A DNA stretch of 64,000 nt from Crocosphaera sp. UHCC 0190. GTDB taxonomy: Bacteria; Cyanobacteriota; Cyanobacteriia; Cyanobacteriales; Microcystaceae. The stretch is taken from assembly GCF_034932065.1 (NCBI RefSeq), contig NZ_JAYGHP010000001.1, positions 310,001-374,000 on the forward strand, given 5' to 3'. The notes below the pieces were generated by a model, which ran no database searches, was not told the origin of the DNA, and saw only the letters and a program-made list of their open reading frames with translations. A program made the translations under genes and the position numbers. Below, in pieces: positions 19,527 through 29,824 of the stretch. How positions within the stretch are numbered: the first letter of the stretch is position 1; the number at the start of each line of letters is the position of its first letter.

Positions 19527-21755
19527 ATGGGCAAAGTAGTCGGCATTGATCTGGGGACAACGAATTCTGTCGTCGCCGTAATGGAAGGCGGAAAGCCAGT
19601 CGTTATCGCCAATTCAGAAGGAATGCGTACTACCCCTTCTGTGGTTGGTTTCAATAAAGATGGGGAATTAGTCGTGGGACAAATGGCAAGACGACAAGCT
19701 GTTCTTAACCCTCAGAACACATTTTATGGTGTCAAACGTTTCATGGGTCGTCAATATGCGGAACTTACCCCCGAATCAAAACAGGTTCCCTACACCATTC
19801 GTCGGGATGAATATGGCAATATCAAAATAAAATGTCCCCGTCTCAAAAAAGACTTTGCCCCCGAAGAAGTCTCCGCCATGATTCTCCGTAAGTTAGCAGA
19901 AGAAGCAGAACGCTATTTAGGAGAACCGATTACCGGGGCAGTTATTACCGTTCCCGCCTATTTTAACGACTCCCAACGACAAGCCACTAGAGATGCCGGA
20001 AAAATTGCCGGATTAGAAGTTTTACGCATCATTAACGAACCCACCGCCGCATCCTTGGCCTATGGGTTAGATCAAAGGATTTCTCAAAAAATCCTGGTAT
20101 TTGATCTAGGGGGAGGAACCTTTGATGTCTCTGTCTTAGAAGTGGGTGACGGAGTATTTGAAGTGAAATCTACCAGTGGCGACACCCAATTAGGGGGAGG
20201 AGACTTTGATAAGCGTGTTGTAGACTGGTTAGCAGAACAATTCCTAGAAAAAGAAGGAGTAGACCTCCGCAAAGATAGACAAGCCCTACAACGTCTCACA
20301 GAAGCTGCTGAAAAGGCAAAAATTGAGCTATCTGGGGTCAGTGTCACCGATATTAACCTCCCCTTCATTACCGCCACAGAAGACGGGCCAAAACACATTG
20401 AAACCACCCTCACACGCCCTCAATTTGAAGAACTCTGTGGAGAATTGGTGAGTCGTCTGCGTCGTCCTATTAAACGGGCCTTAAACGATGCTAGATTAAC
20501 CCCAGTGCAAATTGATGAAGTCATTTTAGTGGGAGGGGGAACCCGAATGCCCATGATTAAAGGGTTAGTTCGTAGCTTCATTGATAAAGAACCCAACGAA
20601 AACGTTAACCCAGATGAAGTGGTAGCTGTTGGGGCCGCCATTCAATCAGGTATTTTAGGGGGACAAGTGACAGATATCCTCCTCTTAGATGTGACTCCCC
20701 TCTCTTTGGGGTTAGAAACCATTGGCGGTGTCACAAAAAAATTAATTCCCCGTAATACAACTATTCCCGTCCGTCGTTCCGATATCTTCTCCACTGGGGA
20801 AAATAATCAAACTATGGTAGAAATTCATGTGGTACAAGGAGAACGGGAAATGGCCAGTGATAATAAATCCTTGGGACGGTTTAAACTGACAGGTATTCCC
20901 CCGGCCCCTAGAGGTATTCCTCAAGTCCAAGTGGCCTTTGATATTGATGCAAATGGTATCTTACAAGTTACTGCCCGCGATCGCACTACCGGAAGAGAAC
21001 AAAGTGTTACGATTCAAGGGGCCTCAACCCTCAGCGAAGGGGAAGTTAACCGCATGATTCGAGATGCCTCTGAATTTGCGGAAGAAGACCGACAAAGACG
21101 GGAACGGGTCGAAAAACGCAATCGGGCCAAAGCCTTGACCGATCAGTCCTTACGACGATTAAAAGAAGTGACCCTAGACTTTGGCACTCAATTTACCAGT
21201 TCCTACCGTCGTCAAATCGAAGCCCTTAATACTGAAATTCTTGATAGTTTAGAAAAAGATGATGAACGCCGTTTAGATCGGGCCCAAGCCGACTTACAAG
21301 ATGTTCTGTATGAACTCAATCGAGAAGTGCGTCTACAATACGATGACGAAGAAGATGAAGGCATCTTTGAATCCATTCGTCGTACCTTTACGGGTGATCC
21401 CGAAGACGACTTACCCTACAACCCCCGTCGTACAACCTATCGAGAGGATTACGGTTCTCCCCGTTATAATGAGCGTCAAGATTACGGTTCTCCCCGTTAT
21501 AATGAGCGTCAAGATTACGGTTCTCCCCGTTATGAAGAACGTAGGGACACCCGTTCCCCCCGTTATGAGAAAAAATACGATGATGAATACGATGATTGGG
21601 GACAAGAACAGGTTTCTCGTTCTCCTTCCCGTCGCCCCCCTGCTGAACCCGAGGGATATTCCCAAAAAGACTCTGGGAGTTATTATAGCCGCGATCGCTC
21701 CCGTCGTATTCCCGCCGAAAATCAATGGGATGAAGATGATGATGATTGGTTCTAA
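19527..21755 (+). CDS. dnaK3: Hsp70 chaperone DnaK3 type
   Basis: 742 residues. The nucleotide-binding domain starts [17 protein letters not shown] and has [17 protein letters not shown] near 195 and [11 protein letters not shown] near 335. The substrate domain covers about 390-510. The long C-terminal part is charged: coiled segments, then an 11-residue repeat ([11 protein letters not shown]) from residue 641, and an acidic DEDDDDWF end. An extended tail and a dnaJ gene directly downstream are the pattern of cyanobacterial DnaK3, the essential, partly membrane-linked Hsp70. A TTG at 19509 is in frame, but the ATG at 19527 matches the family start. Confidence 0.92.
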   Translation: MGKVVGIDLGTTNSVVAVMEGGKPVVIANSEGMRTTPSVVGFNKDGELVVGQMARRQAVLNPQNTFYGVKRFMGRQYAELTPESKQVPYTIRRDEYGNIKIKCPRLKKDFAPEEVSAMILRKLAEEAERYLGEPITGAVITVPAYFNDSQRQATRDAGKIAGLEVLRIINEPTAASLAYGLDQRISQKILVFDLGGGTFDVSVLEVGDGVFEVKSTSGDTQLGGGDFDKRVVDWLAEQFLEKEGVDLRKDRQALQRLTEAAEKAKIELSGVSVTDINLPFITATEDGPKHIETTLTRPQFEELCGELVSRLRRPIKRALNDARLTPVQIDEVILVGGGTRMPMIKGLVRSFIDKEPNENVNPDEVVAVGAAIQSGILGGQVTDILLLDVTPLSLGLETIGGVTKKLIPRNTTIPVRRSDIFSTGENNQTMVEIHVVQGEREMASDNKSLGRFKLTGIPPAPRGIPQVQVAFDIDANGILQVTARDRTTGREQSVTIQGASTLSEGEVNRMIRDASEFAEEDRQRRERVEKRNRAKALTDQSLRRLKEVTLDFGTQFTSSYRRQIEALNTEILDSLEKDDERRLDRAQADLQDVLYELNREVRLQYDDEEDEGIFESIRRTFTGDPEDDLPYNPRRTTYREDYGSPRYNERQDYGSPRYNERQDYGSPRYEERRDTRSPRYEKKYDDEYDDWGQEQVSRSPSRRPPAEPEGYSQKDSGSYYSRDRSRRIPAENQWDEDDDDWF
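21447..21545 (+). repeat. 33-base tandem repeat inside dnaK3
   Basis: Three units of 33 bases start at 21447, 21480 and 21513. The first two are nearly identical and the third diverges at its end. Each encodes [11 protein letters not shown] or a variant. A further relaxed unit (RSPRYEK) follows. The repeat lies in the low-complexity tail and should be length-variable between strains. Confidence 0.85.
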
Positions 21756-21846
21756 GTATGGGACATCACCCTTTGTCCTTGTATGATAAGAATAATTGCT
21801 TAGACTGCCACCCTGACTATTTCCTATTCCCTTTGAAAACTGATAT

Positions 21847-22731
21847 ATGCAGCAAGTCCGTAACTATTATGAGATTTTAGGGGTTTCTAGAGATGCCACC
21901 AGTGAAGAGATTAAAAAATCCTTTCGCAAACTCGCTCGGCAATACCATCCTGATGTAAATCCAGGGGATAAAACAGCGGAAGAGAAATTTAAAAGTCTCA
22001 ATGAGGCCTATGATGTTCTCTCCGACGAAACCAAACGGGCCGATTATGACCTCAAGCGGTTTGGCAAAGGGAAACGCCGTCCCTCTCGTGTACAGGAGAG
22101 AATTCCCCGTAACGGCAACCGCAACAATAACAATTATCGTCAAGAAGGGGATTTTTGGAAATTCCAAGACTTTGACCCTGGGAATACCAAACGGGCCAAA
22201 GTAGTCAACCCCTCGCGTACTGCACGAGATGTAGAAGCAAAATTAAATATTCCCTTAGAAAAAGCCTATCGAGGGGGAAGGGAACGCATACGCTTAGAAG
22301 ATGGGCGATCGCTAGAAGTGGATATGCCCCCAGGCATGATCAGCGGTCAAAAAATTCGCTTGAAAGGACAGGGCCTTGATGGGGGCGATCTCTATCTTAA
22401 AATTACCATTAATCCCCATCCCTTTTTCGAGTTACAAGGCACTGATATCGCTTGTCAAATTCCCTTAACCCCCAGTGAAGCTATTTTAGGGGGGGCGATC
22501 GAAATTCCGACCATTGACGGATTAGTTAAAATGACCGTTCCGAAAGGAGTCCGCATGGGACAACGTTTACGGTTAGCCAATAAAGGCTATCCTGATGGAT
22601 CGGGTAAACGGGGGGATCAGTTGGTAGAAATTCAGATTGTGATTCCCCCAGATCCCAGTGAAGAAGAATTAGCCCTTTATGAGCAAATTCGTGCTAAAGA
22701 ACAATTTAACCCCCGTCAAAACTGGATTTAA
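21847..22731 (+). CDS. dnaJ: DnaJ-family co-chaperone (zinc-finger-less, CbpA-like)
   Basis: 294 residues. A J domain at about 5-70 has the HPD motif ([16 protein letters not shown]). A basic, Asn/Arg-rich linker covers about 75-125, and two C-terminal substrate-binding beta domains follow ([39 protein letters not shown]). The CxxCxGxG zinc domain is absent, so this is a type II J protein. It follows dnaK3 by 91 bases and is the natural partner that stimulates its ATPase. Its stop overlaps the convergent gene by a shared TTAA. Confidence 0.93.
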   Translation: MQQVRNYYEILGVSRDATSEEIKKSFRKLARQYHPDVNPGDKTAEEKFKSLNEAYDVLSDETKRADYDLKRFGKGKRRPSRVQERIPRNGNRNNNNYRQEGDFWKFQDFDPGNTKRAKVVNPSRTARDVEAKLNIPLEKAYRGGRERIRLEDGRSLEVDMPPGMISGQKIRLKGQGLDGGDLYLKITINPHPFFELQGTDIACQIPLTPSEAILGGAIEIPTIDGLVKMTVPKGVRMGQRLRLANKGYPDGSGKRGDQLVEIQIVIPPDPSEEELALYEQIRAKEQFNPRQNWI

Positions 22732-23135
22732 TAGCCACAATCGGCGGGATTAACCCGAATATTGGCCAAAGACTGACCGCCATTGCCACGATAATTAAAA
22801 GATAAAGCGACACCGTTTTCCAGTAATAATCCTACGGATTGATCACGACAAGTGTTAGAAACCAGGGCCATTTGTAGTTGTTTGAGTTCGTTGGCATTGG
22901 GTTTATTAGCAGAAACAATCGTAAAATTGTAATTGAGAAGTGAGCCAGGGCCGGCTGACACTGAATCCCAACGGGCCAGATCATTAATCATCATTGGTAA
23001 ATTTTGATTAAGTTCTTGAGTCATTTGCTGCAACATCGCCTCAGAAATCAGCAAATTTTCGGCATAAATAGGCATAGCAGGAGTTGCGACAACACAAGCA
23101 GTCATTAAGCCAAAGATTGAGAGAATTTTTTCCAT
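22728..23135 (-). CDS. secreted protein of unknown function
   Basis: 135 residues with a signal peptide ([22 protein letters not shown], cleavage near residue 25). The mature part has one helix-rich stretch ([19 protein letters not shown]) and ends with a beta-like region containing two cysteines (NTCRDQS and ADCGY) that may form a disulfide in the periplasm. I do not recognise the family. It is convergent with dnaJ and divergent from the pix operon, with the start 145 bases from pixG. Confidence 0.65.
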   Translation of the reverse strand: MEKILSIFGLMTACVVATPAMPIYAENLLISEAMLQQMTQELNQNLPMMINDLARWDSVSAGPGSLLNYNFTIVSANKPNANELKQLQMALVSNTCRDQSVGLLLENGVALSFNYRGNGGQSLANIRVNPADCGY

Positions 23136-23280
23136 GGAAAAATTGCCTAGAAATTAACAGCACCATCTTTGAGATTAGGTTGCCCAAAAATCAGCCAGAA
23201 TCTTGCAAATGTTATTTTTCTGGAAATTGGGGGAACCCTAGAACTGTAACTCTGAGATTGGTCACGCAACCGGATATGCA

Positions 23281-24483
23281 ATGATGACTGCTCAATATCC
23301 CTCTAATAATCCCATTTCCATCCATGAATTTACAGCCTCTAAACAAGCTGGATTTTTTGACACTCTGAAACAACCAAGATTTAGCGGTCAATTAATATTG
23401 ACCAATAGTAAAGGGGAACAATGGTTCTTCTATCTATATCTAGGGCGCATTATGTACGCCACTGGGGGTTCTCACCCCGTCAGACGATGGCGGCGACATA
23501 TTGCTATGTATCTACCGCAAATTGCCTCCCAACTGTCTTCGTTACAACTAGATATTGCTAGTTTAGGAAATCAAGATTTCCGTCTCTGTTGGGAATATCA
23601 ACTGCTGTGTTTGTGGGTAGAACAACAAAAAGTCAGTCGAGAACAAGCGGCCAGAATGATTCGTTCGGTCATTATCGAGGCATTATTTGATATCACCCAA
23701 ACCATGGAAGTTACTTGTGAACTACGACAAGATAACTTACTCTCCACCCGATTAGTCTTAATTGATGCCGATCAACTAATTAATGAAGCCCAAAAACATT
23801 GGCAAGCTTGGCAAGGGGCCAAAGTCGCCGATCGCTCGCCTAATTCTGCTCCCATTATTCGACAGGCCGAACAATTACAACAGCGCACCTCCCCCCAAGT
23901 TTATCAAACCCTACGACAACTCCTCGACGGCAATCAAACCTTAAGGGATTTATCCGTGCGGATGAAGCGAGATGTCGTAACCGTTACCAGTTCCCTCTTG
24001 CCCTATATTCAAATGGGATTAGTGGAATTGATTAACATTGATGATCTGGCCCCTCCTGTTTCACCCCCCTCTACTGGATCTTTAGCGACGGGAGAAACTG
24101 CCATCGGGCCCCTGGTGGCCTGTGTCGATGATAGTCCCCTGATGTGTCAAACCTTGGAAAAAATCCTCACCGGAGCTAATTATCAATTTTTGGGCATTAA
24201 TGATCCTCTAAGAGCGATCGCCATTTTGTTAGCCCGTAAACCTGCCCTGATCTTTTTAGATTTGGTCATGCCCAATGCCAACGGCTATGAAATTTGTGGC
24301 CAACTCCGCAAACTTTCCTTTTTCCGCAATACACCGATCATCATTTTGACAGGCAATGACGGCATTGTGGATCGGGTTAGGGCCAAAATGGTTGGTTCCA
24401 CGGATTTTATGAGTAAACCCGTCAATCCTGAATTGGTACTCAGTGCCATTCGTAAACAGCTGAAACAAGAAAGTCCGACTTAA
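23281..24483 (+). CDS. pixG: PatA-type response regulator of the phototaxis operon
   Basis: 400 residues. The N-terminal 110 residues are a PATAN/DUF4388 domain (FFDTLKQPRFSGQLILTN). A helical middle part follows, then a receiver domain from about 277 with the acidic pair CVDDSP, the phospho-acceptor in LDLVMPN (about residue 326), a Thr in ILTGN and a Lys in SKPVNP. This domain order is that of PatA and of PixG in Synechocystis, the output regulator of the pixGHIJL operon. It heads an eight-gene co-directional cluster. The pix name is by gene order and domain content. Confidence 0.85.
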   Translation: MMTAQYPSNNPISIHEFTASKQAGFFDTLKQPRFSGQLILTNSKGEQWFFYLYLGRIMYATGGSHPVRRWRRHIAMYLPQIASQLSSLQLDIASLGNQDFRLCWEYQLLCLWVEQQKVSREQAARMIRSVIIEALFDITQTMEVTCELRQDNLLSTRLVLIDADQLINEAQKHWQAWQGAKVADRSPNSAPIIRQAEQLQQRTSPQVYQTLRQLLDGNQTLRDLSVRMKRDVVTVTSSLLPYIQMGLVELINIDDLAPPVSPPSTGSLATGETAIGPLVACVDDSPLMCQTLEKILTGANYQFLGINDPLRAIAILLARKPALIFLDLVMPNANGYEICGQLRKLSFFRNTPIIILTGNDGIVDRVRAKMVGSTDFMSKPVNPELVLSAIRKQLKQESPT

Positions 24484-24624
24484 ACCAAGTCGATAAATTG
24501 TCCTTTTGTAAATTTTATGCACCCAATCCATCAAAGCTGTTACTTTCCTTGAATTTCAGGGAATTCTAAAACTAGACAACCTGAATCTAAACATCTAAAT
24601 AATTGGTTAAATGAGGTAAAAATT

Positions 24625-24987
24625 ATGGGAACTGCCCTGGTTGTAGAAGATTCTTTGACAGAACGAGAAATTATTACTCAATATTTGAAACAAGCTGGCA
24701 TTACGGTGGCTATTGCTACCAGTGGCGAAGAAGCCTTAGAAAAGCTTCTGGGCGATCTCCCTGATCTCATTGTCCTCGATGTGGTGTTACCGGGTCGCAG
24801 TGGGTTTGAAATTTGCCGAGAACTAAAAGCGGAAGCCCGGACTAGCAAAATTCCTGTCATCATCTGTTCCACCAAAAACACCGATATGGATAAGTTTTGG
24901 GGAAAAAGACAAGGGGCTGATGCTTATATTCCCAAACCCATCGATCAAGATATCTTTCTTAGCACCATTAAACAATTAATTCTCTAA
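24625..24987 (+). CDS. pixH: CheY-like response regulator
   Basis: 120 residues, a single receiver domain. The acidic pair is in VVEDSLTE, the phospho-acceptor Asp is in LIVLDVVLPGRSGFE (about residue 51), and the conserved Thr/Ser and Lys are in IICSTKNT and IPKPID. It should be phosphorylated by the CheA protein encoded downstream and act on type IV pili. Position and size equal PixH in Synechocystis. Confidence 0.9.
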   Translation: MGTALVVEDSLTEREIITQYLKQAGITVAIATSGEEALEKLLGDLPDLIVLDVVLPGRSGFEICRELKAEARTSKIPVIICSTKNTDMDKFWGKRQGADAYIPKPIDQDIFLSTIKQLIL

Positions 24988-25014
24988 TCCTTTCCTCACC
25001 AGGAGTATTCCGTT

Positions 25015-25593
25015 GTGGTTTTTAATGGACTTCCCAAACCAACTTCCTCCAACTCCCTCCTAACTAGCCAGGCCTACAGCCAGAAGGTTTTAAGTGAACG
25101 CAACCAATTAGAACAATTCTTGCGATTTCATCTTGTACCGGACACGACCCTTCTCTTACCAGTGTCCCAACTAACTGAGGTCTTGAGCATTCCCCTGGGT
25201 CAAATTGTTCCCATTCCCCAGATGCCCCCTTGGGTGATGGGGGTGTATAACTGGCGGGGCGAAATTCTTTGGATGGTTGATTTAGGCGCATTACTAGGTC
25301 TTACCCCTCATGCTCGCCAAACTCAAGTCACTCCCATTTATCGGGCGATCGTTTTACAATCTGTGGCTGATTCCTCCACCGTGGCTAAAGTCCATCGCCA
25401 ACTTTTAGGGGTGGTGGTAAGTCGCGTCGAAGATATTGAATGGTGTAACCCCTCAGAAATTCAATCCCCAACAGGTGCCTCTGTGACAGCTAACTTAGCC
25501 CCCTTTTTACGGGGCTATTGGTTACAACCTCAAGGAGATATGCTCATGGTTCTTGATGGGGAATCAATTCTCGCTGCTATGCCTAAACCCTAG
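25015..25593 (+). CDS. pixI: CheW-like coupling protein
   Basis: 192 residues with a CheW domain from about 40. Visible elements are LLPVSQLTEVLSIP, MGVYNWRGEILWMVDLGALLGL and a C-terminal LDGESIL. CheW links receptors to CheA. The start is a GTG with AGGAG nine bases upstream (25001-25005). Its place between the CheY and the first receptor equals that of PixI. It is 28 bases from pixH, so it is co-transcribed. Confidence 0.88.
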   Translation: MVFNGLPKPTSSNSLLTSQAYSQKVLSERNQLEQFLRFHLVPDTTLLLPVSQLTEVLSIPLGQIVPIPQMPPWVMGVYNWRGEILWMVDLGALLGLTPHARQTQVTPIYRAIVLQSVADSSTVAKVHRQLLGVVVSRVEDIEWCNPSEIQSPTGASVTANLAPFLRGYWLQPQGDMLMVLDGESILAAMPKP

Positions 25594-25695
25594 ATTCTAT
25601 TAAAAGTGATTATGTAAAACGGTGAGGGAGTAAGGCGAAAATTTGCCCATTACCCCATTACCCCATTCCCCTGAAATTTTATTGAGGTTAATTTT

Positions 25696-28600
25696 ATGTC
25701 TTCCCCGAATCCTAATCCTAGTTCTCTTGAGAACGAATTAACGCTGGAAAATAAGGAACTATCTACCATCCAGATTGAAACCGAGGTTTTTCCCCAAGAG
25801 AACGAATTGAAGCTTGAGGATGAGAAACCTTCTTATATTCAATCTCTACAATCTACCATCAAAAGAGACTTGTTTCCAGTGCAATGGTGGCGTAATCTTA
25901 CCCTGCGGTCTAAAACTTTATTTGCTGCTACAGCCCTCAGCGTTAGTCCCGTTATTTTAGTTGGTTCTCTCGCTTATGGCGTGGCCAACCAGGTGATTCT
26001 CCATCAGACAAAACAGATGGAAACCATCCATGCTGTCGAATTGACAGAAAAAGTCAATCGCTTTATGAGAGATCGCTATTTTGATATTCAAGTTTTATCT
26101 AATTTAGAATTCTTGACCAATGCTCAATTAAGAAATACGATTAGGCCCCAAGATAAACAAAGGGCATTGGATCGGTTTATTAATATTTATCAAATTTATG
26201 ACAGTATTGCTGTCTTTGATCTTCAAGGAAATGTGATTGCTCAATCTCAAGGCACTCCCCTTAAAAATCATCGAGATCGCAGCTATTTTCAACAAGTTAT
26301 TAAGACAAATTCTCCCACCATTAGCCAACCCCTAATCTCTACCACAGAGGGAACATTTAATGTTTATTTGGCGGCTCCTGTGAAGGAGCAAGCCACAGGA
26401 AAAACCATCGGAGTCATTCGCGCCCGAATGCCCGTTGAACAGCTTCAACACATTGTTAATCACCATATTGTTCCTGGACAAGATTCTTATCTTATTAATA
26501 GTAATCAAGAAGTTTTTCTAGCCCCTGATGGAATGCAAGTAACTCAAATGAATACGGCGGGTAAAGTTGATGACAGACGCAAAAAATTTGAACATCAAGC
26601 TGTTAGTGCTGCGTCTCTATTCCCAACCTATGCAAAATTTACTAACAAAAAAGAACCCCTCGCTGCCCAAAGTTCAGATGAAATTATTGCCTTTGCTCCC
26701 TTCACTCCCCTAGAAAACCTACCCGACTTGGGCTGGAGTACCGTAGTTACCCTAGATCAAGCAGTTGCCTTTGCCCCTCAACGTCAACTACTATCAGCCC
26801 TCTTTTTCGGTACATTATTAACCGCAGGGGTCGCTGGAGCCATAGCCATCTTGCTCTCAGAACAACTCACCCGTCCCATTCGCCGCATTGTGTCTGGGGT
26901 TAAGCAAATTGGCGAAGGGGACTTAACCGTACAGATACCCCTCAAAGGTCATGACGAATTTGCCATCCTGGCAGATAATGTCAATCTTATGACCCGGCGG
27001 ATTCATACCTTAGTCGAAAAACAAACCAATTCTACCAAACAAGCCAACCTCTTAGCAGAAATTGCCAGTAGTTTAATTGCTGATCGAAGAGCTTTAGAAC
27101 TGATTTTAAATAACGCTTTGGACGGGGTGAGAGAAATTCTCAAAGTTGATCGAGTTGTGATTTATCAATTTAATCTTGATCAGACTGCCGTTATTTCTCA
27201 TGAATCTAATAATCCTAGTTATCCTAGTGCTATAGAATTACAAATCAGCGATCGCTGTATTCCCCAAGACTTAATTAATGAATACAAAAAAGGGCGGTTT
27301 GTCGCTACAGACAATGTCCATGAAGCCGGATTCCATCCCGATCACCACCGCCTCATGGAACAGTTACACATCCATGCTAACTTAGTCGTTCCCATTCTCA
27401 GACAAGGGGATGTGTTCGGTTTGTTAATTGCCCATCATTGTACTAGCCCCCACCCATGGGAAAGCCAGGAAATTGGCTTTCTGCAACAAGTTGCTGAACA
27501 ATTAACGATTACCTTAGATCGTCTTAGCTTGCAGCAACAAAGACGGGGAGACGCGAAACGGGCCCAAGTTTTGAGAGATATCACCGTCAAAGTTGCTGCG
27601 GCCTTAACCACCAATGATGTCTTAGAAATTGCCGTGGGAGAAATGCGTCGCGCTCTCAAAAGCGATCGCGTCATGGTTTATCGTTTTGATCCTAACTGGA
27701 AAGGAACAATTATTGCTGAATCTGTGGCCAACGAATATCCCGTGGCTTTAAACGCAGAAATTCTCGATCCTTGTTTTGCCGAGAAATACGTTGAAAAATA
27801 CCAACAAGGCCGGGTTCAAGCTACTCCTGATATTTATAATGCTGGACTGACTGAATGCCATCTTAAACAACTTAGTCCCTTTAAAGTTCGCGCCAACCTA
27901 GTCGCCCCTATCATCTGTAAGGGCCAACTCATGGGGCTATTTATCGCTCATCAATGTTCTGGCCCCCGTCAGTGGGAACCTTCGGAAATCAACTTCTTCT
28001 CTCAAGTTGCAGCCCAAATTGGCTTTGCCTTAGAACGGGCAGATCTACTGGAACAACAACAAAAAGCGGAAGCAGAACAACGACAAGCCAAAGAACAATT
28101 ACAACGACGGGCATTAGAATTATTAATGGAAGTTGATCCCGTGAGTCAAGGGGATCTGACCATTCGGGCCAAAGTTACCGAAGATGAAATTGGCACCATT
28201 GCCGACTCCTACAACGCAACCATTGAAAACCTGCGGAAAATTGTTACCCAGGTACAGAATGCCACAGGTCAACTATCTGATACAACCCATTCTAACGAAT
28301 CTGCCATTCGCGGACTATCTCAAGAAGCCTTTAATCAGGCACAGGATGTTTCGGCAGCGTTAGATAAATTACAAGTCATGAACGAGTCTATTCGTGCCGT
28401 TGCTGCCAACGCGGAATTAGCTGAGGCCACCGTACAACAAGCCACCCATACCGTAGAAGTGGGAGAGGAAGCCATGAACCGTACGGTAGATGGCATCATG
28501 GCAATCCGCCAAACCGTTGCAGAAACAGCCAAAAAAGTCAAGCGTTTAGGGGAATCATCCCAGAAAATTTCTAAAGTCGTTAACCTAATTAGTAGTTTTG

Positions 28601-29085
28601 CCGATCAAACCAACCTTTTAGCCTTAAACGCTTCTATTGAAGCCGCCCATGCGGGGGAAGAAGGACGAGGCTTTGCGGTGGTTGCCGATGAAGTGCGATC
28701 GCTTGCCCGTCAGTCAGCCCAAGCAACGGCAGAAATTGAAACCTTAGTAGCCAGTATTCAAGCAGAAACCAATGACGTTGTCGCCGCGATGGAAGCAGGG
28801 ACAGAACAGGTGGTGACGGGAACAAAATTAGTGGATGAAACCCGTAAGAGTCTCAACCAAATTACGGCGGCGAGTCTGCAAATCACTGAATTAGTTGAAG
28901 CCATCACCAAAGCAGCCATTGAGCAATCTCAAACCAGTCAGACTGTGACACAAACCATGACCCAAGTGGCGGCGATTTCCGATAAAACCTCTACCGAAGC
29001 GGCCCAAGTTTCTGACTCCTTTAAACAATTACTGGAAATCGCTCAATCCTTACAAGAAAGCGTCCGTCAGTTCAAAGTTAAATAA
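25696..29085 (+). CDS. pixJ: bilin-binding methyl-accepting receptor PixJ type
   Basis: 1129 residues. TM1 at about 70-95, a periplasmic Cache-like domain to about 365, TM2 near 366-390, HAMP, GAF1 (about 460-610), GAF2 (about 640-800), a second HAMP-like segment, and a methyl-accepting domain to the end. GAF2 has both cysteines of a DXCF cyanobacteriochrome: Cys693 in DPCF and Cys721 in ECHLKQL. Their 28-residue spacing equals that of Synechocystis PixJ, a blue/green phycoviolobilin sensor. GAF1 has Cys521 in DRCI, but Asp549 replaces the second Cys. The hairpin tip reads [16 protein letters not shown]. Confidence 0.9.
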   Translation: MSSPNPNPSSLENELTLENKELSTIQIETEVFPQENELKLEDEKPSYIQSLQSTIKRDLFPVQWWRNLTLRSKTLFAATALSVSPVILVGSLAYGVANQVILHQTKQMETIHAVELTEKVNRFMRDRYFDIQVLSNLEFLTNAQLRNTIRPQDKQRALDRFINIYQIYDSIAVFDLQGNVIAQSQGTPLKNHRDRSYFQQVIKTNSPTISQPLISTTEGTFNVYLAAPVKEQATGKTIGVIRARMPVEQLQHIVNHHIVPGQDSYLINSNQEVFLAPDGMQVTQMNTAGKVDDRRKKFEHQAVSAASLFPTYAKFTNKKEPLAAQSSDEIIAFAPFTPLENLPDLGWSTVVTLDQAVAFAPQRQLLSALFFGTLLTAGVAGAIAILLSEQLTRPIRRIVSGVKQIGEGDLTVQIPLKGHDEFAILADNVNLMTRRIHTLVEKQTNSTKQANLLAEIASSLIADRRALELILNNALDGVREILKVDRVVIYQFNLDQTAVISHESNNPSYPSAIELQISDRCIPQDLINEYKKGRFVATDNVHEAGFHPDHHRLMEQLHIHANLVVPILRQGDVFGLLIAHHCTSPHPWESQEIGFLQQVAEQLTITLDRLSLQQQRRGDAKRAQVLRDITVKVAAALTTNDVLEIAVGEMRRALKSDRVMVYRFDPNWKGTIIAESVANEYPVALNAEILDPCFAEKYVEKYQQGRVQATPDIYNAGLTECHLKQLSPFKVRANLVAPIICKGQLMGLFIAHQCSGPRQWEPSEINFFSQVAAQIGFALERADLLEQQQKAEAEQRQAKEQLQRRALELLMEVDPVSQGDLTIRAKVTEDEIGTIADSYNATIENLRKIVTQVQNATGQLSDTTHSNESAIRGLSQEAFNQAQDVSAALDKLQVMNESIRAVAANAELAEATVQQATHTVEVGEEAMNRTVDGIMAIRQTVAETAKKVKRLGESSQKISKVVNLISSFADQTNLLALNASIEAAHAGEEGRGFAVVADEVRSLARQSAQATAEIETLVASIQAETNDVVAAMEAGTEQVVTGTKLVDETRKSLNQITAASLQITELVEAITKAAIEQSQTSQTVTQTMTQVAAISDKTSTEAAQVSDSFKQLLEIAQSLQESVRQFKVK

Positions 29086-29098
29086 GGAGTCTCCTAAG

Positions 29099-29728
29099 AT
29101 GATCCACACAATCATAACCCATATTCGACGATTTAAACTGCCTCTGCGCTTAGTTGCCCTGATGTTATTAGCTGTCACCAGTTGGTTTGTTGTTGTCTCT
29201 TGTAGTAGCCTCCAGGCAGGGCAAGGGGGAGGAAACTTAGCCCCAGATGTGATCGCTGACTATATTTATCGCATCATTAAATCCGAACGCACGGTTTACG
29301 GAAAATATGTGGTTCAGCGACTCAAAGATGAAAATGTACTGCGGGCCTCGGAACATTGGCAACAGGATAAATCTTTACCTCTACCCGCTCAAATGTTTCG
29401 CATGAGTTCTGAATTAGCCTCTGAAAATAGTCCTTTTAGCTATGGTGCTATTTCTCCTTGGAGTCTCAATGAAAACAACCAACCTAAGACTGAATTTGAG
29501 AAAAAAGCAATGGATTCGATCTTGCTCACAGGATTACCTTTTAAAGATTATCAAACCAAAGATGGTAAACGCTATTACTCAGCCCTCTATCCCGATAAAG
29601 CGATTTCTGCTGCTTGTATTGATTGTCATAATCAACATCCTGTTCACAAACAACGTTATCCCGACAAAGTCTTTAAAGTTGGAGACGTAATAGGAGGGAT
29701 TGTAATCAATTTACCTTTAGATCAGTAA
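29099..29728 (+). CDS. Tll0287-like (DUF3365) c-type heme lipoprotein
   Basis: 209 residues. A hydrophobic segment with a lipobox-like VVSC (Cys35) ends at about 35, suggesting a periplasmic or lumenal lipoprotein. The remainder is the DUF3365 fold, a PAS-like domain, with one covalent heme site CIDCH (Cys173, Cys176, His177) near the C-terminus. The Tll0287 protein of Thermosynechococcus has this fold with a c-type heme. The gene lies 13 bases after the first receptor and 96 before the second, on the same strand, so it is probably a redox or gas sensor component of the same system. Role is inferred. Confidence 0.8.
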   Translation: MIHTIITHIRRFKLPLRLVALMLLAVTSWFVVVSCSSLQAGQGGGNLAPDVIADYIYRIIKSERTVYGKYVVQRLKDENVLRASEHWQQDKSLPLPAQMFRMSSELASENSPFSYGAISPWSLNENNQPKTEFEKKAMDSILLTGLPFKDYQTKDGKRYYSALYPDKAISAACIDCHNQHPVHKQRYPDKVFKVGDVIGGIVINLPLDQ

Positions 29729-29734
29729 GTAATC

Positions 29735-29781
29735 ATAAGTAATAAGTGTAACAAGTACAAAAATTATTACTTATTACTTAT
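29735..29781. repeat. 13-base inverted repeat between heme gene and second receptor
   Basis: ATAAGTAATAAGT (29735-29747) is the exact reverse complement of ACTTATTACTTAT (29769-29781), with a 21-base loop. It is AT-only apart from one G or C and has the look of the short heptamer-based repeats found in cyanobacterial spacers. It could fold in the mRNA and affect expression of the second receptor. Confidence 0.6.
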
Positions 29782-29824
29782 CACCTACCAATCATTAATT
29801 ATCAAATAATCACTATCAACTATT

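Noticed and set aside
21411-21725. 104-codon minus-strand frame within dnaK3
   Set aside because: Antisense shadow of the same repeats; the Ile/Thr-rich product is an artefact of repeat composition.
21301-21786. 161-codon frame inside dnaK3
   Set aside because: It is a different reading frame of the repeat-rich dnaK3 tail; its repeats follow from the tandem DNA repeats.
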